Shown piece after piece: positions 26,401-33,701 of a stretch of 64,000 nucleotides of DNA. Source of the DNA: an uncultured Clostridia bacterium. GTDB taxonomy: Bacteria; Bacillota; Clostridia; TANB77; CAG-508. The notes under the pieces are model-generated. The model was not told the DNA's origin. It searched no databases and saw only the letters and a program-made list of their open reading frames with translations. The DNA lies in contig CALXAP010000001.1 of the NCBI GenBank assembly GCA_944386325.1, positions 120,675 through 184,674 on the forward strand, written 5' to 3'. Position 1 is the first letter of the stretch; each line of letters starts with the position of its first letter. Both the position numbers and the translations under genes were made by a program.

Positions 26401-26668
26401 AAATATATCACAAGTATTTAATGCTGAGACTATTATTATTGGCACACTAGCTGGAATAATTGGAGTAGGTATAACATTATTATTATTAATTCCTGCAAAT
26501 AAAATTATATATATAATTTCAAATGGAGCAAATGTTAAGGCTATTTTACCATTTACAGCAGGAATCATATTAATTATATTAAGTATAATTCTAACTTTAA
26601 TTGGAGGAATTATTCCTTCTAAAAAAGCAGCTAAAGAAGATCCTGTCTTGGCATTAAGAAGTGAATAA
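23429..26668 (+). CDS. MacB/BceAB-like fused ABC transporter (ATPase plus FtsX-type permease)
   Basis: A 1079-residue protein. Residues 1-225 are the ATPase: Walker A GPSGSGKT (38-45), signature LSGGQMQRVAIARAL, Walker B VLADEPTGALD. A first transmembrane helix (about 265-287, GSIGIIGIALILSL) is followed by a very large extracytoplasmic region (~650 residues) rich in predicted helices and in FSQIGKQL/EQMQDIM-type segments. Three C-terminal helices with the FtsX motif ERKKEIGILRAMGASK complete the permease. Such proteins work as mechanotransmission pumps for peptides or as resistance modules rather than simple channels (family knowledge). A predicted exported partner follows 43 bases downstream. 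Confidence 0.9.
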   Translation: MLQIKNIFKEYKTGNLVQKALDDVSLNLRDNEFVAILGPSGSGKTTLLNIIGGLDRYDKGDLIINGISTKNYKDRDWDSYRNHTIGFVFQSYNLIPHQTILANVELALTISGVSKSKRRQRAIKALEQVGLANQLHKKPNQLSGGQMQRVAIARALVNNPDIVLADEPTGALDSDTSVQVMELLKEVAKDRLVVMVTHNPELAENYATRIVNIRDGKIRSDTNPYIIENEKNKKPEHKNLGKTSMSFFTSLSLSFNNLRTKKGRTILTSFAGSIGIIGIALILSLSNGVNAYIKSVEEDTLSEYPLQIRSSGIDISSLLVNSSNNDSANEDKGDINVSKQLTNMFSTIGSNDLASLKQYLESDSCPINEYAKDIEYTYDVTPRIYSSDIENLRQLNPDITFSSLGIGSGVSANSMMSSMMSTDVFFQMPADANLYKDQYDIKAGNWPTNYNECVLVLSSKGNVSDFLLYTLGLRDHSELDDLVTQFSNGEDVDTPDNLGSYSYNDILGITFKLVNSSDCYEYDEEYKVWRDKTDNTEYMKSIVKNGEDLKIVGIVQPKEGATSAMLSTGICYPESLTNHVIESAKNSKIVQEQLANPEVNVFTGKRFDDTEKENSFDMNSLIDVDTNAIQSAFKIDQSKIKVDFGNLNDVFTKNSLPSIDINDILSNIKFTMSSEDIKGILNDFLKGYELYMQENSEIDFSQIGKQLSDYLQSKEANDLLNKKIEEIIKENGSLTITQEQMQDIMMEILKGYEKYVDDNELISVEDLDKYLTEYLESDEAKNIITSNLSKIIKSQDIETQISNIMEKYMQNVMSSMSKSIQKEMQSSIANLSKSITRAISIDENAFLNAFHMKMDEEELSELFNSLMTKENVTYDSNLKKLNYANLDEPSGINIYPRDFEGNKSITNLLNEYNTRMQEEGNEDKVISFTDMVGTLMSSVTTIVNTISYVLIAFVAISLVVSSIMIGVITYISVLERKKEIGILRAMGASKRNISQVFNAETIIIGTLAGIIGVGITLLLLIPANKIIYIISNGANVKAILPFTAGIILIILSIILTLIGGIIPSKKAAKEDPVLALRSE

Positions 26669-26711
26669 GAATAAAATTAAGTTATTATCAAAAGTAGAAG
26701 GAGAGAGTAGT

Positions 26712-27758
26712 ATGAAAAGTTTTAAAATAAAATATGCTATAATTCCAATATGTTTGTTAATTGTTGCGATTGTAAGTTTTAGTGCAAGTAGTTTATTTAA
26801 TTCGAAAAAGGTTCAAAATAACAATAAAGATGGACAATGGATTATAAAAGAAGTATATGGAGATTCTGGTTCAATAGAATCAGCTATTGCAACAACGGTA
26901 CCACATTGGGAAGAAATGTCTGTAAGTCAGCAATATAGCGAAGTTGAGTATAATAACAATAAATATTATAGTAGAACAACAAAAATTGAAAGAGATAAAA
27001 TAGGAAATAAAATTGGAACAGCAATTTTATCTGGATATGATACATATACAGATACTCGTTATAATAAAAATGGATATATATATTCAGTAAATGATTTATC
27101 TCAAGAATGTGTTGTTGCGGTGCAATTTGAAAATGATAGTGACTATTATGTATATGTAAATTCACATTATAAACCAGCAACATTAGGTGAATTTATGGAA
27201 GATTTAAACTTAAAGAACATAGTTTCTTTTGGTACAATATATTATAATTATTGGGATACAAATTTGGAAGGTAATAGAGAATATTCAAATATTGAATTTT
27301 ATGATGTGGATGATAATATTATTTGGAAAATATTATTTAATGATTTGAATTTGGAAAATATATATAGTGATAATAATTCAGGAACACTACATATGTCAAA
27401 CGATTACACTATAGGAATAAGTGTTGATATTCCATTATTGGGATATAAAAATATAAGTATATCACTAACAGATAAAGGTTATCTAATAACTAATATTCTT
27501 GATTCAGGTAAGGCATTTTACATTGGGGAAAATAAAGTGCAGGAATTTTTAAATTATATTATAGATAATTATGATGGATATAAAATAGTTCATGTTTATG
27601 AAAATAAAGAAAAAACAACAGAGGAAAATTCTACTAAAGATGATACAGTAGTAATGTATGATATCACTAATAATACGACCACTTATATAACAATAAATTC
27701 AACAAAAAACAATAATAATAGTAACAGTACTTCACCATATGATCCAACAAAAAATTAA
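26712..27758 (+). CDS. Membrane-anchored extracytoplasmic protein of the MacB-like operon
   Basis: A 348-residue protein with an N-terminal transmembrane segment (about 8-27; no lipobox Cys) and an otherwise polar, Tyr/Asn-rich external domain ending in an Asn/Ser/Thr-rich tail. I recognise no family. ATG 26712 follows AAGGAGAG (26697-26704); upstream in-frame codons overlap the ABC gene. Its close spacing suggests a functional link with the transporter, perhaps as periplasm-side partner or substrate-handling protein (inference). Confidence 0.75.
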   Translation: MKSFKIKYAIIPICLLIVAIVSFSASSLFNSKKVQNNNKDGQWIIKEVYGDSGSIESAIATTVPHWEEMSVSQQYSEVEYNNNKYYSRTTKIERDKIGNKIGTAILSGYDTYTDTRYNKNGYIYSVNDLSQECVVAVQFENDSDYYVYVNSHYKPATLGEFMEDLNLKNIVSFGTIYYNYWDTNLEGNREYSNIEFYDVDDNIIWKILFNDLNLENIYSDNNSGTLHMSNDYTIGISVDIPLLGYKNISISLTDKGYLITNILDSGKAFYIGENKVQEFLNYIIDNYDGYKIVHVYENKEKTTEENSTKDDTVVMYDITNNTTTYITINSTKNNNNSNSTSPYDPTKN

Positions 27759-27960
27759 TTATAAATCTAGAAAAATAGGTGGGAAATAAATAGATAAAAA
27801 ATTAAATGTTATACTTCCTATTATGTGAATAGACAAAGAACAGATTAAAAATATTGTAATAGTATACAAAAAAGTCAAAAAATAGTCCAATATAAGTTAA
27901 TTAAACTGTATCCTAAAAACCTATAGTGAAAATTAAATTTAATATAAAGGATGTGTTCTT

Positions 27961-28923
27961 ATGGAAGAAAAGAAAAATGAAATTATTTTATTTGAAAATC
28001 AAGGAGTAAAGTTAGAAGTAAATTTAAAAGATGAAACTGTTTGGCTAAATAGAGAACAATTATCTAAATTGTTTGATAGAGATGTAAAAACTATAGGAAA
28101 ACATATTAATAATGCTTTAAACGAAGAATTACAGGATGTTCCAACTGTCGCAAAATTTGCGACAGTTCAAAAAGAAGGAGATAGAAAAGTTACAAGAAAT
28201 ATTGAATATTATAATTTAGATATGATAGTTAGTATTGGTTATAGAGTAAAATCTAATAAGGGAATTATATTTAGACGTTGGGCAAACAAGGTTTTAAAAG
28301 ATTATATTCTAAAAGGATATGCTGTAAATCAAAAAAGATTAGAATATTTAGAAAAAACAATAAAATTAATAGATATAGCAAATCGAATAGATGAAAGATT
28401 AGAGGGAAATGATGCAAAAGAAATTTTAAAAGTAATTGGAGAGTATTCAAAAGCATTAGATTTATTAGATGATTATGACCATAGAACATTGAAAAAAATT
28501 GAGGGAAATACTGACGAAAGAAAGATAAAATATGAAGATTGTATAAATATTATAAATAAATTAAGATTTAATGAAGAAAGTTCTTTATTTGCAGTTGAAA
28601 GAGATAAAGGATTAGAATCAATAATAGGTAATATATATCAGAGCTTTGCTGGACAAGATATTTATAAAAGTATAGAAGAAAAAGGAGCAAATTTCTTATA
28701 TTTAATAGTTAAGAATCATGTTTTTGCAGATGGAAACAAAAGAATTGCTGCTACATTATTTATCTATTTCTTAAATTTTTATGGTATTTTATATAAAAAT
28801 AGACAACAAACAATTGATAATAATACATTAACTGCTATAACATTACTTATTGCTGAGTCTAATCCAAAAGAAAAAGAAGTGATTATAGATTTAGTTATGA
28901 ATTTCTTGAATAATGAACAATAA
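27961..28923 (+). CDS. RhuM-domain / Fic-DOC fusion protein (copy 1)
   Basis: A 320-residue protein. The N-terminal RhuM-type domain (about 1-125; DETVWLNREQLSKLFDRD, YYNLDMIVSIGYRVKS) looks DNA-binding. A helical linker leads to a Fic/DOC domain with the motif H253-VFADGNK-R261. Fic proteins transfer AMP or phosphate groups to target proteins; here the DOC-like NKR form leaves the reaction open. No antitoxin gene is adjacent and I do not see a clear inhibitory helix. Copy 2 at 37563 shares the ribosome binding site context (AAAGGATGTGTTCTT) and most of the sequence, so the two are duplicates. Residues 61-69 are encoded by a perfect DNA palindrome. Confidence 0.87.
   Translation: MEEKKNEIILFENQGVKLEVNLKDETVWLNREQLSKLFDRDVKTIGKHINNALNEELQDVPTVAKFATVQKEGDRKVTRNIEYYNLDMIVSIGYRVKSNKGIIFRRWANKVLKDYILKGYAVNQKRLEYLEKTIKLIDIANRIDERLEGNDAKEILKVIGEYSKALDLLDDYDHRTLKKIEGNTDERKIKYEDCINIINKLRFNEESSLFAVERDKGLESIIGNIYQSFAGQDIYKSIEEKGANFLYLIVKNHVFADGNKRIAATLFIYFLNFYGILYKNRQQTIDNNTLTAITLLIAESNPKEKEVIIDLVMNFLNNEQ
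28143..28167. repeat. Perfect 12-1-12 palindrome inside RhuM-Fic copy 1
   Basis: AACTGTCGCAAA (28143-28154) and TTTGCGACAGTT (28156-28167) are exact complements around one A. It encodes VAKFAT and neighbours. A different palindrome occupies the equivalent codons of copy 2. Confidence 0.9.
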
Positions 28924-28939
28924 TAAAGGAGAATAAAAA

Positions 28940-29626
28940 ATGAATAGAATAATTAATTGTATTATTATAGGTATTAATATTGTGTTAATAGGTTTTGTAA
29001 TTATATGTAGTTTGTTACCTAATATTGTTTTAAATGTAATGGTAACATTAGGTGGTTTTACAATACCAATTCTTTTAATAATAACTACAATGATAGTACA
29101 AATCAAAAAAGCAAAGGATATACAAGAAAAAAGTCGAATAAGAAATTTTTGGCTAAAAATATTATTTATTATTTATTTTTTATTATTGATAACAGTTTTA
29201 TTTTTAAATAATGAATATAGAATGTACGTTTTTCAAAATATTAACATATTTTCAAAAGAACATTTTGAAATGAGTAATATCATTCCATTTGCTACAATAA
29301 TAGATTATATTAGTAGATTAGTATCTAATGAAATAAATGCAGGTATAGTAATAATTAATTTTGCTACGAATTTACTTTTGTTTGCTCCTATGGGATTTTT
29401 TATACCTATGTTATATTCAGATATGATAAAAAACATAAAGCAATTTGCAATATTAATGATTATAATAACTTTAATTGTTGAAGTATTACAATTTATAACT
29501 TTTAGAGGTTCAACTGATATTGATGATATTATATTAAATACATTAGGAGCAGTTATTGTGTATATAATAATGAAAACTAGATTTGTAAAGAAATTATTAA
29601 AAAAAGTTATAGATATATCAGAATAA
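28940..29626 (+). CDS. VanZ-family membrane protein (copy 1)
   Basis: A 228-residue protein with about six transmembrane segments. The VanZ signature is in the second half: NLLLFAPMGFF, then EVLQFITFRGSTDIDDIILN (polar residues of the family core). VanZ proteins are linked to teicoplanin and lipoglycopeptide resistance and may bind prenyl-type substrates; a role in resistance is plausible but unproved. The start has AAGGAG (28926-28931). It follows the RhuM-Fic gene by 16 bases. Copy 2 lies at 41969, separated from its RhuM-Fic copy. Confidence 0.87.
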   Translation: MNRIINCIIIGINIVLIGFVIICSLLPNIVLNVMVTLGGFTIPILLIITTMIVQIKKAKDIQEKSRIRNFWLKILFIIYFLLLITVLFLNNEYRMYVFQNINIFSKEHFEMSNIIPFATIIDYISRLVSNEINAGIVIINFATNLLLFAPMGFFIPMLYSDMIKNIKQFAILMIIITLIVEVLQFITFRGSTDIDDIILNTLGAVIVYIIMKTRFVKKLLKKVIDISE

Positions 29627-29678
29627 AAAGATATGTGTTTGTCGCTACCTCTTTAAGTGACTAACACATATTCTTTTT
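29626..29678. terminator. Terminator between convergent VanZ and C39-peptidase genes
   Basis: An imperfect long stem: the left part from AAAAGATATGTGTT (from 29626) pairs with AACACATATTCTTTT, with an inner GTCGCT/AGTGAC extension. T-runs are available on both strands. Confidence 0.6.
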
Positions 29679-30441
29679 ATTTGTAATCTTCAATATACAA
29701 TGCTTTTGCTATATATGGTGTAATCTCATCAACATCATACCAACCAGAACTTTTACAGTCATTTTCTAAACCGTTTGGATTTGAAACATAAACCATATTA
29801 TCATTATCAGCTGCTAAGAGTATCATATAATGTGAGGCTGTAGTCCAACGATTATTGCTTGGATTGTTCCAAACACATACAATAATCGGTCTATTAGATT
29901 GTAGATGGTGGATTATAGACTCATCTGATAAATGCTCTGAATCATAATAAAAATTAGAGTTTTTTATTCCAAATGTATTAGATAATTCACTGGACATTTT
30001 TTCATAATTCATTACAGGATAGTATTTTTCTCTTAAATCCTCAGGAGTGTAATCTTTACCATATCCACTTAAAAGAATAGACATTACAGTTATTCCACAA
30101 CCATTTTCAGCCATACTACCATTCCAATATTCATTATTTGCCCATGAAGAATTACCATTTTGTTTATACTCTTTATAAGTTTTTTTGTAATTATTTTCTG
30201 TTGTAAAAGTTGTAAAATAACCATCTTTATTTTTTACTTTTTCTTGCCCTATACCAGAATAATCAGGATTTTGGTCTAATTTAATTACTCTATAATCAAA
30301 TATATTTGAAAGATTTAAGTCTCTATTTAATTTTAAATCATTATTTTTTAAATAGTTAATTACAGAATATATTACAATTATAATTAAAATAAATATAATA
30401 AATTTCATTTTATTTAATTTTTTACTACTTGTTTTAGCCAT
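29677..30441 (-). CDS. Membrane-anchored C39-like (papain-fold) peptidase
   Basis: A 254-residue protein with an N-terminal transmembrane helix (about 11-30), a spacer and a C39_2-type papain-fold domain. Catalytic Cys115 lies in MAENGCGITVMSI, His204 in TTASHYMILLA, and the third residue in VSNPNG. It probably cleaves peptide or peptidoglycan cross-bridges outside the cell. It is divergent from the VanRS-like regulator; the intergenic region holds phased CTTAAC repeats that lie upstream of both promoters, so joint control is plausible. The GGGAGG ribosome binding site is on the minus strand near 30453. Confidence 0.82.
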   Translation of the reverse strand: MAKTSSKKLNKMKFIIFILIIIVIYSVINYLKNNDLKLNRDLNLSNIFDYRVIKLDQNPDYSGIGQEKVKNKDGYFTTFTTENNYKKTYKEYKQNGNSSWANNEYWNGSMAENGCGITVMSILLSGYGKDYTPEDLREKYYPVMNYEKMSSELSNTFGIKNSNFYYDSEHLSDESIIHHLQSNRPIIVCVWNNPSNNRWTTASHYMILLAADNDNMVYVSNPNGLENDCKSSGWYDVDEITPYIAKALYIEDYK

Positions 30442-30491
30442 TTTAAATTCCTCCCTTTAAAAGTATTATAAATAATTTTTTTGTTTTGACT

Positions 30492-30530
30492 TTTAACATA
30501 GCCTTAACAATTTCTTAAATTTTTCTTACA
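30492..30530. promoter_or_regulatory. Four phased (C/T)TTAAC-type repeats between divergent genes
   Basis: TTTAAC, CTTAAC, CTTAAA and CTTACA start at 30492, 30503, 30514 and 30525, exactly 11 bases apart, and GTTAAG follows at 30537. The spacing fits binding of OmpR-type dimers on one face of DNA. An extended -10 (TGC TATAAT, 30565-30573) for the regulator lies downstream; a minus-strand TATAAT near 30466-30471 faces the peptidase gene. Confidence 0.7.
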
Positions 30531-30591
30531 ATATTAGTTAAGTAATGAAAAGTGAGAATTGCTGTGCTATAATCAAAATGGAGGAAGTAAA

Positions 30592-31275
30592 ATGAATGTC
30601 TTGATATTAGATGATGAAAAAGAAATAGCAGATTTAGTCCATGTATATCTACAAAATGAAAATTATAATGTTTATAAATTTTATACTTCAGAAGAAGCAA
30701 TAAATTGTATAGATAATGTACAATTAGACCTTGCAATATTAGATATTATGGTACAAGGAAAAAATGGATTTGAAATATGTAAGTATATAAGAGATAAAGG
30801 TTTTAAATTTCCAATTATAATGCTTACAGCAAAAATAGAAGATAATGATAAAATAAAAGGTTTAACACTCGGTGCAGATGATTACATTACAAAGCCATTT
30901 AATCCTTTAGAATTAGTAGCGAGAGTTAAATCCGCTTTAAGAAGATATACTCAATATAATACAGATACAAAAACAGAAGATATTATTGAAGAAAGAGGAT
31001 TAGTAGTAAATAAAAAAGAACATAAATGTTTATTATATGATAATAAGATTGATCTAACTCCTATGGAATTTGAAATATTACTTTATTTGATTACAAATAA
31101 AGGTAAAGTAATAAGTTCAGAAGAATTGTTTGAAAATGTATGGAAAGAAAAATATTTCGATAGTAATAATACAGTAATGGTACATATAAGAAGAATTAGA
31201 GAAAAATTAGGAGAAGACACGAAAAATCCTAAATTTATAAAAACAATTTGGGGAGTAGGATATAAGTTTGAATAG
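30592..31275 (+). CDS. Response regulator, VanR/OmpR family
   Basis: A 227-residue regulator. The receiver spans about 1-115: D7/D8, phospho-acceptor D51 (LAILDIMVQGKNG), Thr of MLTAK and Lys of ITKPF. The winged helix spans about 130-227 (LTPMEFEILLYLITNKGKVISSEELFENVW, ending TIWGVGYKFE). Sequence is close to VanR-like regulators. ATG 30592 follows GGAGGAAG (30580-30587). The kinase gene follows 10 bases after the stop. The phased repeats 60-100 bases upstream are its likely autoregulatory site. Confidence 0.93.
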   Translation: MNVLILDDEKEIADLVHVYLQNENYNVYKFYTSEEAINCIDNVQLDLAILDIMVQGKNGFEICKYIRDKGFKFPIIMLTAKIEDNDKIKGLTLGADDYITKPFNPLELVARVKSALRRYTQYNTDTKTEDIIEERGLVVNKKEHKCLLYDNKIDLTPMEFEILLYLITNKGKVISSEELFENVWKEKYFDSNNTVMVHIRRIREKLGEDTKNPKFIKTIWGVGYKFE

Positions 31276-31285
31276 GAGGATAAAA

Positions 31286-32365
31286 TTGAATATTAGCAAT
31301 TTAACTAAAAGAAAATTAAAACTATTTATAACTTTATTAAGTAATTTAATTGTTGCTACAATAATATCTATTATAGTTTATTTTATACTTGCATTATTTT
31401 TTGAAAGCATTTTATCTGGATTAGTTGCTAGATTAAACTATGATTTATATAGCTGGATAGTTTATAATAGAGATATAGTTGTTTATATTTATATTGGAAT
31501 TGTTTTAGCAGTTATAATTTATAAGTTTATATCAAAGTATGTAGATAGTATAAACGAAGTATATAACTCGTTAGATTTGATATTAAAAGAAAACAATGAA
31601 ACGATTAAGTTGCCAAGTGAAGTAAATGAATTTACAGAAAAATTAAATGATATAAAAAATGAATATATAACAAATAAACAGAATGCAAAAGAAGCTGAGC
31701 AGAAGAAAAATGATTTAATAATGTATATGGCTCATGATTTAAAAACACCACTTACATCTATTATTGGATATTTAACGCTTTTGAATGATGAAAAAAACAT
31801 TTCAAAGGAATTGCAAGAAAAATATATAAAAATAGCATTAGACAAATCATTAAGAGTAGAAGAATTGATAAATCAATTCTTCGATATTACAAGATATAAT
31901 TTACATTCAATGCCTATAAATAAAACCGAATTGAATATAACATATTTATTGAAGCAGTTAATAGATGAATGTTATCCAATGTTAGAAAAGAATAATTTAA
32001 AATGTATGCTAAATGCACCAGATAAGGTAAATTATTTAGGAGATGGAGATAAACTTGCAAGAGCTTTTGGAAACTTATTAAAGAATGCTATTAATTATAG
32101 TTATGAGAATACTATTATTGAAATCAATGTTACAAAAGAACTAGATAGATTGTATATAACTTTTATAAATAAAGGTGATAAAATACCAGATTATAAATTA
32201 GAAAAGATTTTTGAGAAGTTTTATAGAGGAGACGAATCAAGAACCAGTAGTACAGGTGGAGCTGGTTTAGGTTTAGCTATAACAAAGGAAATTATTGAAC
32301 TACATAATGGTACAATTAGTGTTAAAAATGATGATGAATATATTGAATTTGACATTGTGTTGTAA
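31286..32365 (+). CDS. Sensor histidine kinase, VanS-like
   Basis: A 359-residue kinase. Two transmembrane segments (about 11-38 and 65-83) enclose a ~25-residue external loop, followed by a linker, H-box AHDLKTPLTS with H150, N-box FGNLLKNAINYS, and a G-box with TGGAGLGLAITKEI. TTG 31286 is chosen because AGGAGGA (31274-31280) is 5 bases upstream; TTG 31268 would overlap the regulator and place the site inside the gene. The very short external loop fits VanS-type sensing at the membrane. No vanHAX genes are present, so the ligand is unknown. Confidence 0.92.
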   Translation: MNISNLTKRKLKLFITLLSNLIVATIISIIVYFILALFFESILSGLVARLNYDLYSWIVYNRDIVVYIYIGIVLAVIIYKFISKYVDSINEVYNSLDLILKENNETIKLPSEVNEFTEKLNDIKNEYITNKQNAKEAEQKKNDLIMYMAHDLKTPLTSIIGYLTLLNDEKNISKELQEKYIKIALDKSLRVEELINQFFDITRYNLHSMPINKTELNITYLLKQLIDECYPMLEKNNLKCMLNAPDKVNYLGDGDKLARAFGNLLKNAINYSYENTIIEINVTKELDRLYITFINKGDKIPDYKLEKIFEKFYRGDESRTSSTGGAGLGLAITKEIIELHNGTISVKNDDEYIEFDIVL

Positions 32366-32396
32366 TACAAAATAAATAAAAATAAGGTGCAAGAAC

Positions 32397-32504
32397 ATGA
32401 AAAAAATATTAATAGTAGAAGATGATACAAGTATAAGCAGTGAATTAAAAGATTTATTAGATAACGCAGGATATAATGGGATGATTTTAAAAGATTTTGA
32501 ATAA
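32397..32504 (+). pseudogene. Truncated response-regulator gene (receiver N-terminus only)
   Basis: A 35-codon ORF encodes MKKILIVEDDTSISSELKD and the next helix of a receiver domain, then stops. The sequence resembles Bce-type regulators (VEDD, EL-LL-N-GY) more than either complete regulator in this window. It is probably the start of a deleted gene and could be the lost partner of the broken ABC gene at 3183. Confidence 0.7.
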
Positions 32505-32560
32505 AAAAGCTTAAGATTAATTTAAATAGGTATATTTAATTTGTATTTGGAGGAATATAT

Positions 32561-33472
32561 ATGAGTTTAAATGGATATAAGAATATACAATTAACTGATA
32601 AAATTGATGAGGCTAATTGTGTAACGCATTCTGGATGTTTTCATATTGACGATGTGATATCAACAATATTTTTAAGTAAAATAATTGAAGAGGTTGTTTT
32701 AATAAGAATTCCTTCTATAGAAAATAAAAATCTGAAGAATAAAATAGTTTATGACATAGGTTTAGGAGAATTTGATCATCATCAAAAGAATAAAAATGGT
32801 CAAAGGAAGAATGGAATATATTATTCATCAATAGGCTTATTATGGAAAAGATTTGGTAAGGAATACTTAAAAAATATAAAAGTAGAAAGTATAGAGAAAG
32901 TTTTTGAGTATATGGATAAAGAATTAATACAATATATTGATGCAACAGATAATATGCAAATGGAATATCTTGAAAATAAAGTATCACCAGATTTTATAAA
33001 ATATTGTAATCCTCAATGGAATGAAAATATACCTGAAGATAAAGCATTTGTCCATGCATTAAAGTTAGCAGATGAATTTTGGAATATATATATTAAACAT
33101 GCTATAGCTGAAGTCGAGGCAATAGAGCTTATTTTAAATGAAGCCAAGAGTTGTAAAGAATGTTATTTAGTATTTAACAAGGATTTGCCATACAGGAAAG
33201 CAGTTAAATTTTTGAAAAACAATAAAATAAAGTATATAATTTTAAAATCACGAAGAGAAGGATATGACATTAGAACAATAAAAGAGTCATATAAGTTTAG
33301 GGATGAAATAGCGAAAGCAGAAAATATAAATAATTCTAGAAATTTAGTAGGGATAAGAGATCTAATATATGCGGATACTAATGGAAAATTATGTTGTACA
33401 AAAACATTAGATAGCGCAATTAAACTAATAGAATATAATGAAAATAAAGAAAGTGGAAATAAAAGACTGTGA
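32561..33472 (+). CDS. MYG1-family (UPF0160) DHH-like metal-dependent hydrolase
   Basis: A 303-residue protein of the MYG1 family, related to DHH phosphoesterases/exonucleases. Motifs are THSGCFHIDDVIST (about 22-35; metal-binding His and Asp), YDIGLGEFDHHQKN (about 64-77; the DHH-like motif) and YIDATDN. The C-terminal part is family-like but diverged. Eukaryotic MYG1 is a 3'-5' RNA exonuclease; the bacterial role is unclear. ATG 32561 follows GGAGG (32549-32553). It is a single gene; the region downstream is the recombination junction described next. Confidence 0.85.
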   Translation: MSLNGYKNIQLTDKIDEANCVTHSGCFHIDDVISTIFLSKIIEEVVLIRIPSIENKNLKNKIVYDIGLGEFDHHQKNKNGQRKNGIYYSSIGLLWKRFGKEYLKNIKVESIEKVFEYMDKELIQYIDATDNMQMEYLENKVSPDFIKYCNPQWNENIPEDKAFVHALKLADEFWNIYIKHAIAEVEAIELILNEAKSCKECYLVFNKDLPYRKAVKFLKNNKIKYIILKSRREGYDIRTIKESYKFRDEIAKAENINNSRNLVGIRDLIYADTNGKLCCTKTLDSAIKLIEYNENKESGNKRL

Positions 33473-33525
33473 TATTTTGAATTTAAAAGTAAGAAATATG
33501 ATAAATATTATTTAGGAGAATTATA

Positions 33526-33699
33526 ATGATAAAAAGATACAAACAAAGTGAAATTGATGAATTAGCAGATATACTTAAAAATGATGGCGTTATTAGTGTA
33601 CCTACTGATACAGTTTATGGAATTTGTGCTAGAATAAATTCATTAAAAGCACGTGATAAATTAATGTTAATTAAACTTGCTATAATGCACAAAATTTAG
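33526..33699 (+). pseudogene. 5' fragment of a Sua5/YrdC-family gene
   Basis: The ribosome binding site (TAGGAGAATTATA) and 46 codons (MIKRYKQSEIDELADILKND to SLKARDKL) are nearly identical to the start of the complete gene at 45268. The similarity ends near 33666, after which the frame runs into foreign DNA and stops at 33699, three bases before the GTG used for clpB. It is a truncated duplicate that recombined into the clpB 5' end. Confidence 0.85.
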
Positions 33700-33701
33700 C
33701 A

